64,000 nt of DNA, from NCBI RefSeq assembly GCF_002407605.1, contig NZ_NXGV01000003.1:30895-94894 (forward strand). Direction: 5' to 3'. The position numbers were made by a program, and so were the translations under genes. The DNA comes from Marinobacter sp. ANT_B65 (GTDB lineage: Bacteria > Pseudomonadota > Gammaproteobacteria > Pseudomonadales > Oleiphilaceae). A model generated the notes under the pieces. It saw nothing but the letters and a program-made list of their open reading frames with translations, was not told where the DNA came from and ran no database searches. Shown here in pieces: positions 37,467-46,386 of this stretch (positions are counted from its first letter, which is position 1; each line of letters opens with the position of its first letter).

Positions 37467-38750
37467 TCAGACAGCCCCCATTACCTGAGCTCTCCGTTCA
37501 CGAACCCCATCACTGATCAACAGAACCAGCCCGAAACTGCCGCCGGCCACCACAACCCCGATAATGGGTGCAATCCAGGGTGAGGTGTAAGCTGCAGCAG
37601 ACCCAATGGCATAAGCCGCCAGCCCAGGCACGTTGAATGCAGGCAGTTTTGTCTGCGCCAGGTCCGGGTATTGCCGTTTGTAGCCAATAAAATAACTGGC
37701 CATGATCACACCACCGATAGGTGGAATAAATGTGCCCAGGAGAACCAGGAACGGAATCAGCCATTCGTACATCCCCAGTACAGCCAGAGTAGTACCAATA
37801 GCCGCGCCGCCTACTGTTACCAGTTTTCGCCGGCGGGTACGGAGCATGTTGCAGCCGGCAACAGCGAAGTTGTAAACCGTATTATCCTGCGTCGTCCAGA
37901 GATTGAGAAACAGCATCAGAATACCGAGTGTTGCCAGCCCCTGGGCCACCATGATATCGACGATATCGGCTTGCTGATAAACAAGCGCACCAAAAGCACC
38001 AATCAAGGTCATCAATCCGTTACCGAGGAAAAATGCCAGCAACGTAGCAATTACAGCGGTCTTTCCACTGCGGGCGAAACGCGTCCAGTTAGTAGCCTGG
38101 GTTCCGCCACTAACGAAGGTACCAAACACCAGAGTAATGGCCGCAGCCACCGTCATATCCTCTGAAGGCGTAATCGCAAGCAGGCCGGAGAGACCACCGG
38201 CATCGGACGTTGCAATGGTCATGCTCACTGCAACCAGGATGATCATCGCAGGCACCGCAAACCGTGAGAGCAGCTCCAGACCGCGGTAGCCTATGAAAGC
38301 CGTAATACAGAAGCCGAACCCGAATAACACCATCAAAGGCGTGGTCCAGCTTTCAGGCAGACCAGTCAGTTTAACCAGCAGAATAGCCATGGTAGCTGTG
38401 CCCCACGCGTACCAGCCAATTTGTGTAAAGCCCAGAATAATATCCGAGAGCTTGCTACCAATTTCCCCGAAGGTGAAACGGCTCATCAGGGCGGTATTCA
38501 GACCGGTTTTCGCTGCAATATAACCAAGTACGGCGGCGTAGATTCCCAGCAGCAGGTTACCTGCGCCCAGAACGAGCAGCATTGTGGAAAAATCGAAGGC
38601 CACACCTACGGAACCGCCAGCCCACATAGTCGCCGTAAAGAAAGTGAAACCAAGTAAAACAAAACCCATGGACCAGAGGCTTTTGCGCTGGTCCATGGGA
38701 ACCGGACTCAGAGGGTAGTCCTGCTCCTGGGGGGTTGTTCGGGATGTCAT
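37467..38750 (-). CDS. codB: Cytosine/purine permease, NCS1 family (CodB)
   Basis: A 427-residue membrane protein with about twelve segments and NCS1 features: SLWSMGFVLLGFTFFTATMWAGG near the N-terminus (substrate-site helix) and a PPIGGVIMASYF loop. The ATG at 38750 was chosen (GGAG 8 bases upstream) instead of 38804. It begins the codB-pucR-codA operon and imports the deaminase substrate across the inner membrane. Confidence 0.9.
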   Translation of the reverse strand: MTSRTTPQEQDYPLSPVPMDQRKSLWSMGFVLLGFTFFTATMWAGGSVGVAFDFSTMLLVLGAGNLLLGIYAAVLGYIAAKTGLNTALMSRFTFGEIGSKLSDIILGFTQIGWYAWGTATMAILLVKLTGLPESWTTPLMVLFGFGFCITAFIGYRGLELLSRFAVPAMIILVAVSMTIATSDAGGLSGLLAITPSEDMTVAAAITLVFGTFVSGGTQATNWTRFARSGKTAVIATLLAFFLGNGLMTLIGAFGALVYQQADIVDIMVAQGLATLGILMLFLNLWTTQDNTVYNFAVAGCNMLRTRRRKLVTVGGAAIGTTLAVLGMYEWLIPFLVLLGTFIPPIGGVIMASYFIGYKRQYPDLAQTKLPAFNVPGLAAYAIGSAAAYTSPWIAPIIGVVVAGGSFGLVLLISDGVRERRAQVMGAV

Positions 38751-38849
38751 CGTGATTTCTCCGTTTGGTGTAGACACAAGGAGAACTCGCAACCTTCGTG
38801 CCATACCCTCACAGAAGCCTTCAGGGTTTAGCCGAATCCATGCTGAACA

Positions 38850-38864
38850 TGTGCATTTTGCACA
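38850..38864. promoter_or_regulatory. Palindromic operator candidate 1 upstream of codB
   Basis: The 15-base sequence TGTGCATTTTGCACA is a perfect palindrome around a central TTT. It lies 100 bases upstream of codB. A related site lies about 64 bases away (centre to centre), roughly six helical turns, which would suit a looping or dimer-of-dimers regulator such as the PucR-family protein. Confidence 0.5.
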
Positions 38865-38913
38865 AACGCACCCATAAGAAACTCTGAAGTCCCCGCCTAC
38901 TGTCTCATTTTAG

Positions 38914-38927
38914 TGCAAAAATGCACA
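38914..38927. promoter_or_regulatory. Palindromic operator candidate 2 upstream of codB
   Basis: GTGCA-AAAA-TGCAC is an inverted repeat with the same half-site as the element at 38850. Its spacing and similarity indicate a second binding site for the same regulator. The rest of the gap 38751-39016 shows nothing else. Confidence 0.48.
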
Positions 38928-39016
38928 CCCTACCCCACGATGGTGCAGGCAGCCCCAACACGAATCAGGGTTTAAGTGCGAGATATAAAGACGGGCAGCG
39001 AAGAGCCAGAAAGGAC

Positions 39017-40024
39017 TCAGTATGTCCAGGTCAGAGACAGAGTGCCGAAGCTGAAACTGTCTTTGTTGGATTGCTCTTCACCAGAGGTAGCGCGGATGAC
39101 CAGGCCGGTCTGGAAATTCTGCCATTGCCAGGTAGCGCCGATACCTGCCTGGCCCAGCAACAGACTCTCTTTAAACTGATAGGGGCCTGCGTTGTCTTTC
39201 AGATAGGAATAGGGAACATATTCCAGGCCCATGCCAATGAACACAGACCAACCCTCCCCTGCATCACTTAATGCTGACGGTAACCCAACCGTGCTGGAGG
39301 TTCCCGCGTAGTCGGGTACAAAGTTCACTGGCAGATATTTACCCATTCGCCATACCCCACCCACGCTTGCGCTGGTCAGAAAGCTGGAAGCCGTTGCGGA
39401 ACCAACCCATGCCAGTTCGTGCTCCAGCTCACCCTTGCTGCCACTTCGCCATAGTTTTCGGGCATGGGTGGCTTGCACACCGCCAACAACGTCCGTACCC
39501 AGCTGCTTATCCCAACCCCTGGGCTTTTCGCTGCCGGTAAGCTTGTGGACCCATTTTTGCGAGGCACCAGCCCCGCTTTCCGGGCCGACCACACCAATAT
39601 GAATGCCATAACCCGTAATTGTTTCTTCATCCCAACTCCAGACAGCACTGCTCAGGGCCAGATAACCAGCATAGGGAAGATCATTCAGGAGCGGCTCCTC
39701 ACGAGAAATATCAGCGGGGGTAACCATGAGCTGTCGAAGACTGAAGGCTACGGCCTGATCCTGACTTTTCGGACTAACCCCCGGAAATGCCTCAAACCAC
39801 TCACCCACCGCACGTGAAATCCTGGCCGAGCCAGACTCATCATCGCTGGACGGTGACGTTAAATAGGACAAGCGTACGCCATTGGTGTAGCCCTGATCCA
39901 ACCCCAGGATCAGGTCATTATCCCAGGAAATATTGAAGGTATCCGCCAGGGCGCTACCAGAGAGAAAAGCAGCCAGCAACAACGCCTGCAAAGAAGCACG
40001 TACCAGAAAAACGCAAACAGACAT
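39017..40024 (-). CDS. lpxR: Lipid A 3'-O-deacylase LpxR-like outer membrane protein (DUF2219)
   Basis: The 335-residue precursor has a signal peptide (ending SALAD) and the DUF2219/LpxR barrel: WDNDLILGLDQGYTNGVRLSYL at the start and an aromatic C-terminal strand ending in TWTY. LpxR removes the 3' acyl chains of lipid A in a calcium-dependent way in Salmonella and relatives. The N-terminal Asn/Asp pair fits the family active site. It is a single gene upstream of no obvious partner. Confidence 0.88.
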   Translation of the reverse strand: MSVCVFLVRASLQALLLAAFLSGSALADTFNISWDNDLILGLDQGYTNGVRLSYLTSPSSDDESGSARISRAVGEWFEAFPGVSPKSQDQAVAFSLRQLMVTPADISREEPLLNDLPYAGYLALSSAVWSWDEETITGYGIHIGVVGPESGAGASQKWVHKLTGSEKPRGWDKQLGTDVVGGVQATHARKLWRSGSKGELEHELAWVGSATASSFLTSASVGGVWRMGKYLPVNFVPDYAGTSSTVGLPSALSDAGEGWSVFIGMGLEYVPYSYLKDNAGPYQFKESLLLGQAGIGATWQWQNFQTGLVIRATSGEEQSNKDSFSFGTLSLTWTY

Positions 40025-40383
40025 TGGGTTCTACCCCGCCCCACAAACAGTTATAAAACAACGGATAGCTATTGCTACAGACCAGCGACTCTACGTCGCA
40101 TTCCGGGATTATGGAACCTGTTTTCACAAGAGTCCGCAGTAACGAAGCAAACCGCGGAAATCACCAAGGTGTCACAGCACGCTCTTCGCTCACCACATTT
40201 GCGGCGACAGCCTTCGTATTGTTACTCCGCGAATTGCAGGTCATAGAGTTATCCCCTTAAACCAGTCATTTCCTTACGCTTCGTTTTTTCCTAATCACTA
40301 CCCCATCCAAAGACTGGTTTCTTAACTGCCGCGACGATGTGAAGCTGATCCGCAACTATCTATTCCCAATGAGTTACGAGACT
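40025..40383. other. Intergenic region with a 9-bp inverted repeat
   Basis: A 359-base gap between divergent genes. AAACCAGTC at 40259-40267 and GACTGGTTT at 40312-40320 form an inverted repeat with a 44-base spacer; this could be a regulatory dyad for the following cluster. No convincing gene is present. Confidence 0.4.
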
Positions 40384-40809
40384 ATGCCCACTCATACACG
40401 TATCCGTATGTTCAACACCAAAGACACCTACCCAAACCAGTCTCTGGACAATGATCTCTGCCAGGCTGTGCGTGCCGGCAATACCGTTTATGTCCGTGGC
40501 CAGGTCGGTACCGATTTTGAGGGCAATCTGGTCGGCCTCGGCGACCCGCGGGCGCAGGCCGAACAAGCAATGAAAAACCTCAAGCAATTGCTGGAAGAGG
40601 CCGGCTCCGACCTCTCCCATATCGTCAAGACGACCACCTATCTCACCGATGCCCGCTTTCGCGAACCCGTTTATAAAGAGGTCGGCAAATGGCTCAAGGG
40701 CGTGTTCCCGATCTCGACAGGGCTCGTGGTATCAGCTCTGGGCCAGCCTCAATGGTTGATGGAAATCGACGTAATCGCAGTAATCCCTGATGACGAATCC
40801 ACCGTTTAA
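40384..40809 (+). CDS. RidA family protein (enamine/imine deaminase type)
   Basis: The 141-residue protein has the Rid/YjgF fold pattern: FNTKDTYP, VYVRGQVGTDFEGNLVG, ETTYL-type strand (TTTYLTDARFRE) and STGLVVSALGQPQWLMEIDVIAV. RidA proteins hydrolyse reactive enamine intermediates from amino-acid metabolism. The ATG at 40384 is taken as the start; an upstream in-frame ATG at 40369 is possible. The usual RidA catalytic Arg/Glu near the C-terminus is not clearly preserved, so the activity may differ. It heads a 13-kb catabolic-looking cluster. Confidence 0.82.
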   Translation: MPTHTRIRMFNTKDTYPNQSLDNDLCQAVRAGNTVYVRGQVGTDFEGNLVGLGDPRAQAEQAMKNLKQLLEEAGSDLSHIVKTTTYLTDARFREPVYKEVGKWLKGVFPISTGLVVSALGQPQWLMEIDVIAVIPDDESTV

Positions 40810-40825
40810 CAATACCGGAGCTACC

Positions 40826-41971
40826 ATGGCCATTGCACAGGCACACGACTTCGCGACTGCTGATACGCTACTGTCCGAACCACGCCCCAATATTGCCGTC
40901 CGGCTGGACGGCGTGCTGAAACGTTTTGGCGATTCCATTGCACTGCAAAAAGTATCTCTGAAAATTCAGGAGGGTGAATTCATCACGCTGCTGGGTCCGT
41001 CCGGATGCGGAAAAACCACTCTGCTCAACCTGATTGCAGGCTTTGCTGAAGCTGATACCGGCGAAATTTTCATCGACAACCAGCTGGTCACCGATACACC
41101 GCCCTATCAGCGTGAGATCGGCATAGTGTTTCAGAATTATGCGCTGTTCCCACACATGAGCGTCACCAAAAACGTGGGGTATGGGTTGCGCATGCGTGGC
41201 ATGCCCAAGGCGGAGATCAGTCAGCGAACCGCCGAAGCACTGGCACTGGTCAAACTTGAAGGCTACGGCGAGCGCAAGCCCAGTGAGCTGTCCGGCGGTC
41301 AGCAGCAACGCGTCGCTCTGGCCCGTGCGCTGGTTATCCGGCCCAAGGTACTGCTGCTGGATGAGCCCTTCTCCGCTCTGGACAAGAATCTGCGGCTATC
41401 GATGCAGATCGAGTTGAAGGAGATACAGAGAAAGCTCGGCGTAACCACCGTATTCGTAACCCACGACCAAAGCGAAGCCCTGAGCATGAGCGATCGGGTT
41501 GTGGTCATGTCTGCCGGGCATATTCGCCAGATCGGCGACCCCGATACCATCTATCGTCGTCCTGAGGACCCGTTCGTGGCAAGCTTCGTTGGCGACGTCA
41601 ATATTCTGCCCGGGCGTTACTTGAGCCATGACGATCAGGCCACTCTGGAAATCAGCGGCAACTCCCTTCGTCTTCCCAAGGAACGGGTACAGGCCAAGGT
41701 AGGTGACCGCCTCGACATCCATGTGCGTCCGGAAAACATCCAGCTTGATAACCTCGGCCCTCTCTCTCTCTTGAGCGCAACGGTAGTGACCCATGCTTTC
41801 CAGGGTGACCATGTGGATATCCATCTGCATGTTCCCGCGTTGGGAGACGCCCGCCTGTTTGTACGCCAGTCCGGTCTTAACGCCCTAAGCCGCTGGCCGG
41901 TCGGCGCTGTCGCCGGGTTAACTTTTGATGACGAAGGCGTCTGCGCCTTCACCGCCGCCGACCAAACCTGA
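40826..41971 (+). CDS. ABC transporter ATP-binding protein (PotA-type)
   Basis: The 381-residue ATPase has Walker A GPSGCGKTT, Q-loop VFQNYALFPHMSV, signature LSGGQQQRVALARAL, Walker B VLLLDEPFSALD and H-loop VTHDQSEAL, followed by a TOBE regulatory domain. This is the PotA/putrescine-spermidine type. It overlaps the end of the RidA frame only if the ATG at 40790 is used; the ATG at 40826 has GGAG 8 bases upstream and is preferred. Its partner permeases and binding protein lie at 46.4-49.2 kb. Confidence 0.92.
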   Translation: MAIAQAHDFATADTLLSEPRPNIAVRLDGVLKRFGDSIALQKVSLKIQEGEFITLLGPSGCGKTTLLNLIAGFAEADTGEIFIDNQLVTDTPPYQREIGIVFQNYALFPHMSVTKNVGYGLRMRGMPKAEISQRTAEALALVKLEGYGERKPSELSGGQQQRVALARALVIRPKVLLLDEPFSALDKNLRLSMQIELKEIQRKLGVTTVFVTHDQSEALSMSDRVVVMSAGHIRQIGDPDTIYRRPEDPFVASFVGDVNILPGRYLSHDDQATLEISGNSLRLPKERVQAKVGDRLDIHVRPENIQLDNLGPLSLLSATVVTHAFQGDHVDIHLHVPALGDARLFVRQSGLNALSRWPVGAVAGLTFDDEGVCAFTAADQT

Positions 41972-41989
41972 AACGGAGCCTTACCAGCC

Positions 41990-42994
41990 ATGATCCAACG
42001 CCCCGAAACCATGGATGCCGTCGTTGCCCGCGAGCCCGGCGGGCCAGAGGTTCTGCATTCAGTTAAACGCCCTCTGCCACAACCGCTGGCTGATGAGGTG
42101 CTGATCCAGGTCGCCGGTGCCGGTATCAACCGCCCGGATCTGATGCAACGCGCAGGTATGCCACCGCCTCCCGGTGCCACTGATATTCTGGGCCTGGAAG
42201 CAGCAGGTATCGTTGCCGCAGTCGGTGCGGATGTCACTGATTTCGCGCCGGGCGATGCTGTAATGGCACTTCTCAGCGGTGGCGGCTACGCCGGCTTTTG
42301 CACAGCCAAGGCTGCGCACTGCCTGCCAGTACCGGAAAACCTGCCACTGGAGGTCGCAGCTGGCGTACCGGAAGCCGCCTTCACTGTCTGGCACAACCTG
42401 TTTGAGCTTGGCCGCCTGAAAGCCGGCGATACGCTGCTGATCCACGGCGCCGCGAGCGGCGTTGGCAGCTTCGCAATTCAGTGTGCGCACGCCGCCGGAG
42501 CCAGGGTGATTGCCAGCGCAGGAGGTGATCAGAAGATCGCCGCGCTTAAAGAGCTGGGCGTCTGGCGAACGGTCGACCGCTATCAGGAAGACTTTGTCGC
42601 AGTGGTAGCTGAATGTACCGAAGGCCGCGGCGTCGATGTTGTGCTGGATAACGTCGGCGGCAGCTACGTAGCCCGCAACCTCGCCTCAATGGCTCCAGGC
42701 GGTCGCCATGTCAGCCTGTCATTTCTGCTGGGCGCCAATGTCGAGGTGGATCTGCTTCAGGTGATGCAGAAGGGGCTGACGCTCACATCCTCAACCTTGC
42801 GCCCAAAAAGCGATCAGGAAAAAGCCCGGCTGGCCACCGCCATTCGCGAGCATATTCTGCCCTGGCTCGCATCGGGCAAGGTACGCCCGCTGATCCATGT
42901 TCAACTGCCACTGAATCAGGTCGTAGAGGCCCACAGGATACTCGAAGATAACGCCAATATCGGCAAAGTGCTGCTGACGATGTCGCCTCACTAG
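41990..42994 (+). CDS. Zinc-type NAD(P)H:quinone oxidoreductase (MDR superfamily)
   Basis: The 334-residue medium-chain reductase has MDAVVAREPGGPEVLH at the N-terminus, the NADPH-binding GAASGVGSFAIQCAHAAG and a C-terminal tail typical of PIG3/zeta-crystallin enzymes (SSTLRPKSDQEKARLATAIREHILPWL). Such proteins reduce quinones or unsaturated carbonyls and normally lack zinc. It lies 18 bases after the ATPase gene in an apparent operon. Confidence 0.88.
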   Translation: MIQRPETMDAVVAREPGGPEVLHSVKRPLPQPLADEVLIQVAGAGINRPDLMQRAGMPPPPGATDILGLEAAGIVAAVGADVTDFAPGDAVMALLSGGGYAGFCTAKAAHCLPVPENLPLEVAAGVPEAAFTVWHNLFELGRLKAGDTLLIHGAASGVGSFAIQCAHAAGARVIASAGGDQKIAALKELGVWRTVDRYQEDFVAVVAECTEGRGVDVVLDNVGGSYVARNLASMAPGGRHVSLSFLLGANVEVDLLQVMQKGLTLTSSTLRPKSDQEKARLATAIREHILPWLASGKVRPLIHVQLPLNQVVEAHRILEDNANIGKVLLTMSPH

Positions 42995-43028
42995 CTCATC
43001 CCCACAGACGGCCCGTCATGGAGCTTTC

Positions 43029-43643
43029 ATGTTTCAATTATATTACGCATCAACCTCTCCCTATGTTCGCAAGGTGATGGCCGCCGCCCATTGCCTGGGA
43101 CTTACCGTTCAGATCGAAAAACTCGAATCTGCGGCAAACCCGGTCAAACGTGATGACCGTATCGCCCGGTTCAATCCGCTCGCCAAGGTCCCAGCCATGT
43201 GCACGGATGATGGCACCCTGCTCTACGACAGCCGCGTGATATGTGAATATCTCGATGCCCAGAGTGGCCACACACTGATACCGGCCGATGGGAGTGCACG
43301 CTGGAGTTGTCTCACCCGGCAGGCGCTGGGCGATGGCCTTCTGGATGCGGCGCTTCTGGCACGCTATGAGCTGACCCTGCGCCCGGAGGAAAAACAGTGG
43401 GAGGTATGGCGCCAGGCTCAGCTGTCCAGGATCGATGCTGCGCTGGCCGAGATCAACATCCAGGCGCCGCAACTAAGCCGTACACCCGATGATCTCGGAC
43501 TGATCACACTCGGCTGCGCTTTGGGCTATCTGGACTTCCGCTTTCCCGGGATGGACTGGCGCGCCCTCTATCCGCAAGCCGCTGAATGGTTTGCGGAATT
43601 TGATGAGCACCCTGCCATGCTCGAAACCCGTCCATTTACCTGA
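43029..43643 (+). CDS. Glutathione S-transferase family protein
   Basis: The 204-residue protein has an N-terminal thioredoxin-like domain (YYASTSPYVRKVMAAAHCLGL, VPAMCTDDGTLLYDSRVICEYLD with the SNAIL/TRAIL-like ES/DS glutathione contact) and a helical C-terminal domain. In this cluster it may handle a reactive intermediate. It follows the quinone reductase by 34 bases. Confidence 0.88.
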   Translation: MFQLYYASTSPYVRKVMAAAHCLGLTVQIEKLESAANPVKRDDRIARFNPLAKVPAMCTDDGTLLYDSRVICEYLDAQSGHTLIPADGSARWSCLTRQALGDGLLDAALLARYELTLRPEEKQWEVWRQAQLSRIDAALAEINIQAPQLSRTPDDLGLITLGCALGYLDFRFPGMDWRALYPQAAEWFAEFDEHPAMLETRPFT

Positions 43644-43657
43644 TTGATGGAGGCACA

Positions 43658-44107
43658 ATGAGCCCTACCGTATTCTTTCTCAATGGCCCCAATGCCAACC
43701 TTTATGGCCTGGACAAGAACGGCACCTATGGCAGCGAAAGCTTTGCCAGCATCGAAACCGGATGCCTGCACCATGCTGAGAATCTTGGCCTGGAGCTGAA
43801 GTTTCGCCAGAGCAATCACGAGGGCGTGCTGGTGGACTGGATTCAGGAGGCACGCCAGTCGGCAGATGCCATCATCATAAATGCGGCCGGTCTGACTTAC
43901 AGCTCGGTTCCCATACTGGATGCCCTGCTTGCATTTGAGGGCCCCATTATCGAGACCCACATGAGCAATATCTGGAAACGCGAGAGCTTCCGCCACCACT
44001 CCTATATATCCAAAGCGGCCACCGGCGTGATCGCCGGTCTCGGAGCACAAGGTTACCGCATGGCTCTGAGCGCCGTAGCCGAGCTGCTGGATGAGGCTTC
44101 ATCATGA
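43658..44107 (+). CDS. Type II 3-dehydroquinate dehydratase homologue with altered active site
   Basis: The 149-residue protein keeps the AroQ scaffold (LNGPNANLYG, QSNHEGVLVDWI, GLGAQGY). Against the family numbering the catalytic Tyr24, Asn75, Asp88, His101 and Arg112 remain. Arg19 of the lid is Asp, Gly77 is Ala and the substrate-binding His81 is Tyr (NAAGLTYSS in place of the usual NPGAYTHTS). It therefore probably acts on a different compound than dehydroquinate. It overlaps the next gene by 4 bases. Confidence 0.85.
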   Translation: MSPTVFFLNGPNANLYGLDKNGTYGSESFASIETGCLHHAENLGLELKFRQSNHEGVLVDWIQEARQSADAIIINAAGLTYSSVPILDALLAFEGPIIETHMSNIWKRESFRHHSYISKAATGVIAGLGAQGYRMALSAVAELLDEASS

Positions 44108-45036
44108 TCCCGACGCTGGTATTCTATAGCCAGGTCGATAGTTTCGATGACTGGAAAGCCCTGCTGGCACCGCGGTTGCCGGAGCTGCGTATCTGCCTCC
44201 CGGAGGAGGTAGAAGATCCCGACAGCGTGCATTATGTATTGGCGTGGAAGCCGCCTCAGGGCTTCTTTGTGCAGTACCCGAATCTGAAACTGCTGGTTAA
44301 CCTCGGCGCCGGTGTTGACTCGCTGGTCAACCGCGACGACCTGCCGGCAGTACCTATCACGCGCATATCCGACCCCGATATGAGCCGAATGATGGCCAGC
44401 TATGTGCTGTTTGCCGTGCTGCGCCATGCACGCGACATACCTGCCTTCGAGCGCGCCCAGCGCGAACGCCGCTGGCACTACCTGCACCCGCGCCTGCCGG
44501 AAAGTGTGCGTGTTGGCATACTAGGGCTTGGCGAGCTGGGTACCTTTGCGGCCAAAGAGCTGTCTCGCCAGGGGTTTGATGTACGCGGGTGGTCACGTTC
44601 ACCCAGACAACTGGAGAATGTCACCTGCGTATATGGAATGGAGAGCCTGAACGAATTTCTCGCCAGCAGCGACATTCTGGTGGTGATGTTACCGCTAACG
44701 GCACAGACCAGAGGTCTGCTGAATGCAGACAGGCTGGCGCACCTGCCCCGGGGTTGCAGCTTTATTAACGTCGCCCGCGGCGCACTGGTCGATCAGCAGG
44801 CACTGACCTCGGCACTCGCCAGCGGTCAGATCGGTGAAGCCACTCTGGACGTGTTCGACCGCGAGCCGCTACCACCGGAAGATCCGCTCTGGGCCATGGA
44901 GAATGTGCTTATCACGCCGCACCTCGCATCAGTCGCCATTCCTGCGTCAGCTGCACAACAGATCGCTGACAATATTCAGCGGCTGGATCGCGGTGAACCC
45001 GTGTTGCACCAGGTCGATCCAGCCCGCGGTTATTAA
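44104..45036 (+). CDS. D-2-hydroxyacid dehydrogenase family protein (GhrA-like)
   Basis: The 310-residue enzyme has a Rossmann GILGLGELGTFAA motif, the catalytic Arg in the NVARGALVD block, the Glu in the DVFDREPLP block and His in ITPHLAS. The size and the short N-terminus suit glyoxylate/hydroxypyruvate reductase A-type enzymes. It overlaps the divergent AroQ gene by an ATGA and is probably co-translated. It ends 5 bases from the convergent LysR gene. Confidence 0.9.
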   Translation: MIPTLVFYSQVDSFDDWKALLAPRLPELRICLPEEVEDPDSVHYVLAWKPPQGFFVQYPNLKLLVNLGAGVDSLVNRDDLPAVPITRISDPDMSRMMASYVLFAVLRHARDIPAFERAQRERRWHYLHPRLPESVRVGILGLGELGTFAAKELSRQGFDVRGWSRSPRQLENVTCVYGMESLNEFLASSDILVVMLPLTAQTRGLLNADRLAHLPRGCSFINVARGALVDQQALTSALASGQIGEATLDVFDREPLPPEDPLWAMENVLITPHLASVAIPASAAQQIADNIQRLDRGEPVLHQVDPARGY

Positions 45037-45041
45037 ACGAA

Positions 45042-46016
45042 TCAGGCCACGCCCTTCAGCGATCGAACCGTATGAGGATCAAAGAAACTGGGCGCGGCCA
45101 TTCCCGGAATGTACTGCTCGGAAACAAACATGCGGCAGCGCTCAGCGAAGGTGCTCACCACCCGTGACAACTGAACATTCTTCAACGTCACATAGCCCAA
45201 TCGCAACGACTGATGATCACCGGCCAGGCGCACGCGGATCAGCCGCTTGCCATCCTGAGACAGGTTAGCCTTGGGACGAACATTCGCAATGCTGTAGCCC
45301 ACGCCGTTGGCTACCATCGCCCGTATCACCTCCAGGTTACTCGACCTCATGACGATATTCGGCGTCACCCCAGCCTGGCGGAACAGACTGAGGAAATAGT
45401 CACGGCTGCAGGGAATATCCAGCAACACCATCGGATGTGTCTCAAGATCGTTCATTGTCACCGCCGACAGATTTGCCAGCGGATGATGTTCTCCGACCAT
45501 CACATACGGCGGTAACCGGGCCAGAGGATGAAACTCAATATCATCACTGGAGGCAAGGTCATAGGTCAGGACGATATCCACCTCGGCATTGCGCAGTCTG
45601 GACAACAGCTCCTCGTGATCACCTTCAGCCTGGCTGATGCGAACACCGGGGAACGCACGTCCAAAACCGAATACCAGCTCCGGCGTCAGCATTGGTGCCA
45701 GTGATGACATGCAGCCCACTCGCAACGGACCACGCACCGTGTTCAGCGATTCCGACGCAATGGTATAGAGATTAGTCATCTGATCCAGAATTGTCTTGGC
45801 TTCTTTCACGATCTCCCGGCCGATCAACGTCAGTGAAATGCCTTGAGCATGGTGACGGACAAACAACTGCACTCCCAGTTCTGATTCGATATGAGTGATG
45901 GCCGCCGAGATCGACGGTGAGGAAACATGGATACGTTCCGACGCACCCTGAATACTTCCCGCTTCACCTGAGGCGACAAAGTATTCGAGCTGCCTCTGAG
46001 TTATTCGACTGAGCAT
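45042..46016 (-). CDS. LysR-family transcriptional regulator
   Basis: The 324-residue regulator has an N-terminal winged helix (RITQRQLEYFVASGEAGSIQGASERIHVSSPS) and a PBP2-type effector domain. ATG 46016 is used because the helix starts there (frame open to 46061). It is divergent from the ABC binding-protein gene and convergent with the RidA-GhrA operon, and so probably regulates both halves of the cluster. A dyad symmetry in the divergent gap may be its operator. Confidence 0.9.
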   Translation of the reverse strand: MLSRITQRQLEYFVASGEAGSIQGASERIHVSSPSISAAITHIESELGVQLFVRHHAQGISLTLIGREIVKEAKTILDQMTNLYTIASESLNTVRGPLRVGCMSSLAPMLTPELVFGFGRAFPGVRISQAEGDHEELLSRLRNAEVDIVLTYDLASSDDIEFHPLARLPPYVMVGEHHPLANLSAVTMNDLETHPMVLLDIPCSRDYFLSLFRQAGVTPNIVMRSSNLEVIRAMVANGVGYSIANVRPKANLSQDGKRLIRVRLAGDHQSLRLGYVTLKNVQLSRVVSTFAERCRMFVSEQYIPGMAAPSFFDPHTVRSLKGVA

Positions 46017-46172
46017 AACGGAACTCCATAAAAAAGCGATGCAATACATACACGCTGGCATATATTTTCAAAAGTCCAAAGCAAGGATCACGCCATCGAT
46101 CATGCCCTCTGGCCAGCACCTGCTCACTGCCTATAAGGATTAACAGAAACCCCGCCAAACAGCAGCAAATGG

Positions 46173-46195
46173 CTGCGTCAGGAATTCCGACGCAG
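46173..46195. promoter_or_regulatory. Dyad symmetry in the LysR/ABC divergent gap
   Basis: CTGCGTC (46173-46179) and GACGCAG (46189-46195) flank a GGAATTCC core, in the 370-base gap 46017-46386 between the regulator and the importer gene. LysR operators have interrupted dyads of this kind. The rest of the gap contains no recognised gene. Confidence 0.4.
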
Positions 46196-46386
46196 AAGAA
46201 CGGCAAAGGCTGTTTTACCCACCGCCCCCGTCATTACATTATTGATCCGCATCAAGACACATTGATCCATGCCCCATAGCAGGGCGATGAACATCAGTAG
46301 AGAGCAGGAACTGCACAGTCAGACAATCTTCTCTTTGCAGCAGACCTATAACGCTAAACGTTGTACCACCCATTAGGAGTAACAAC

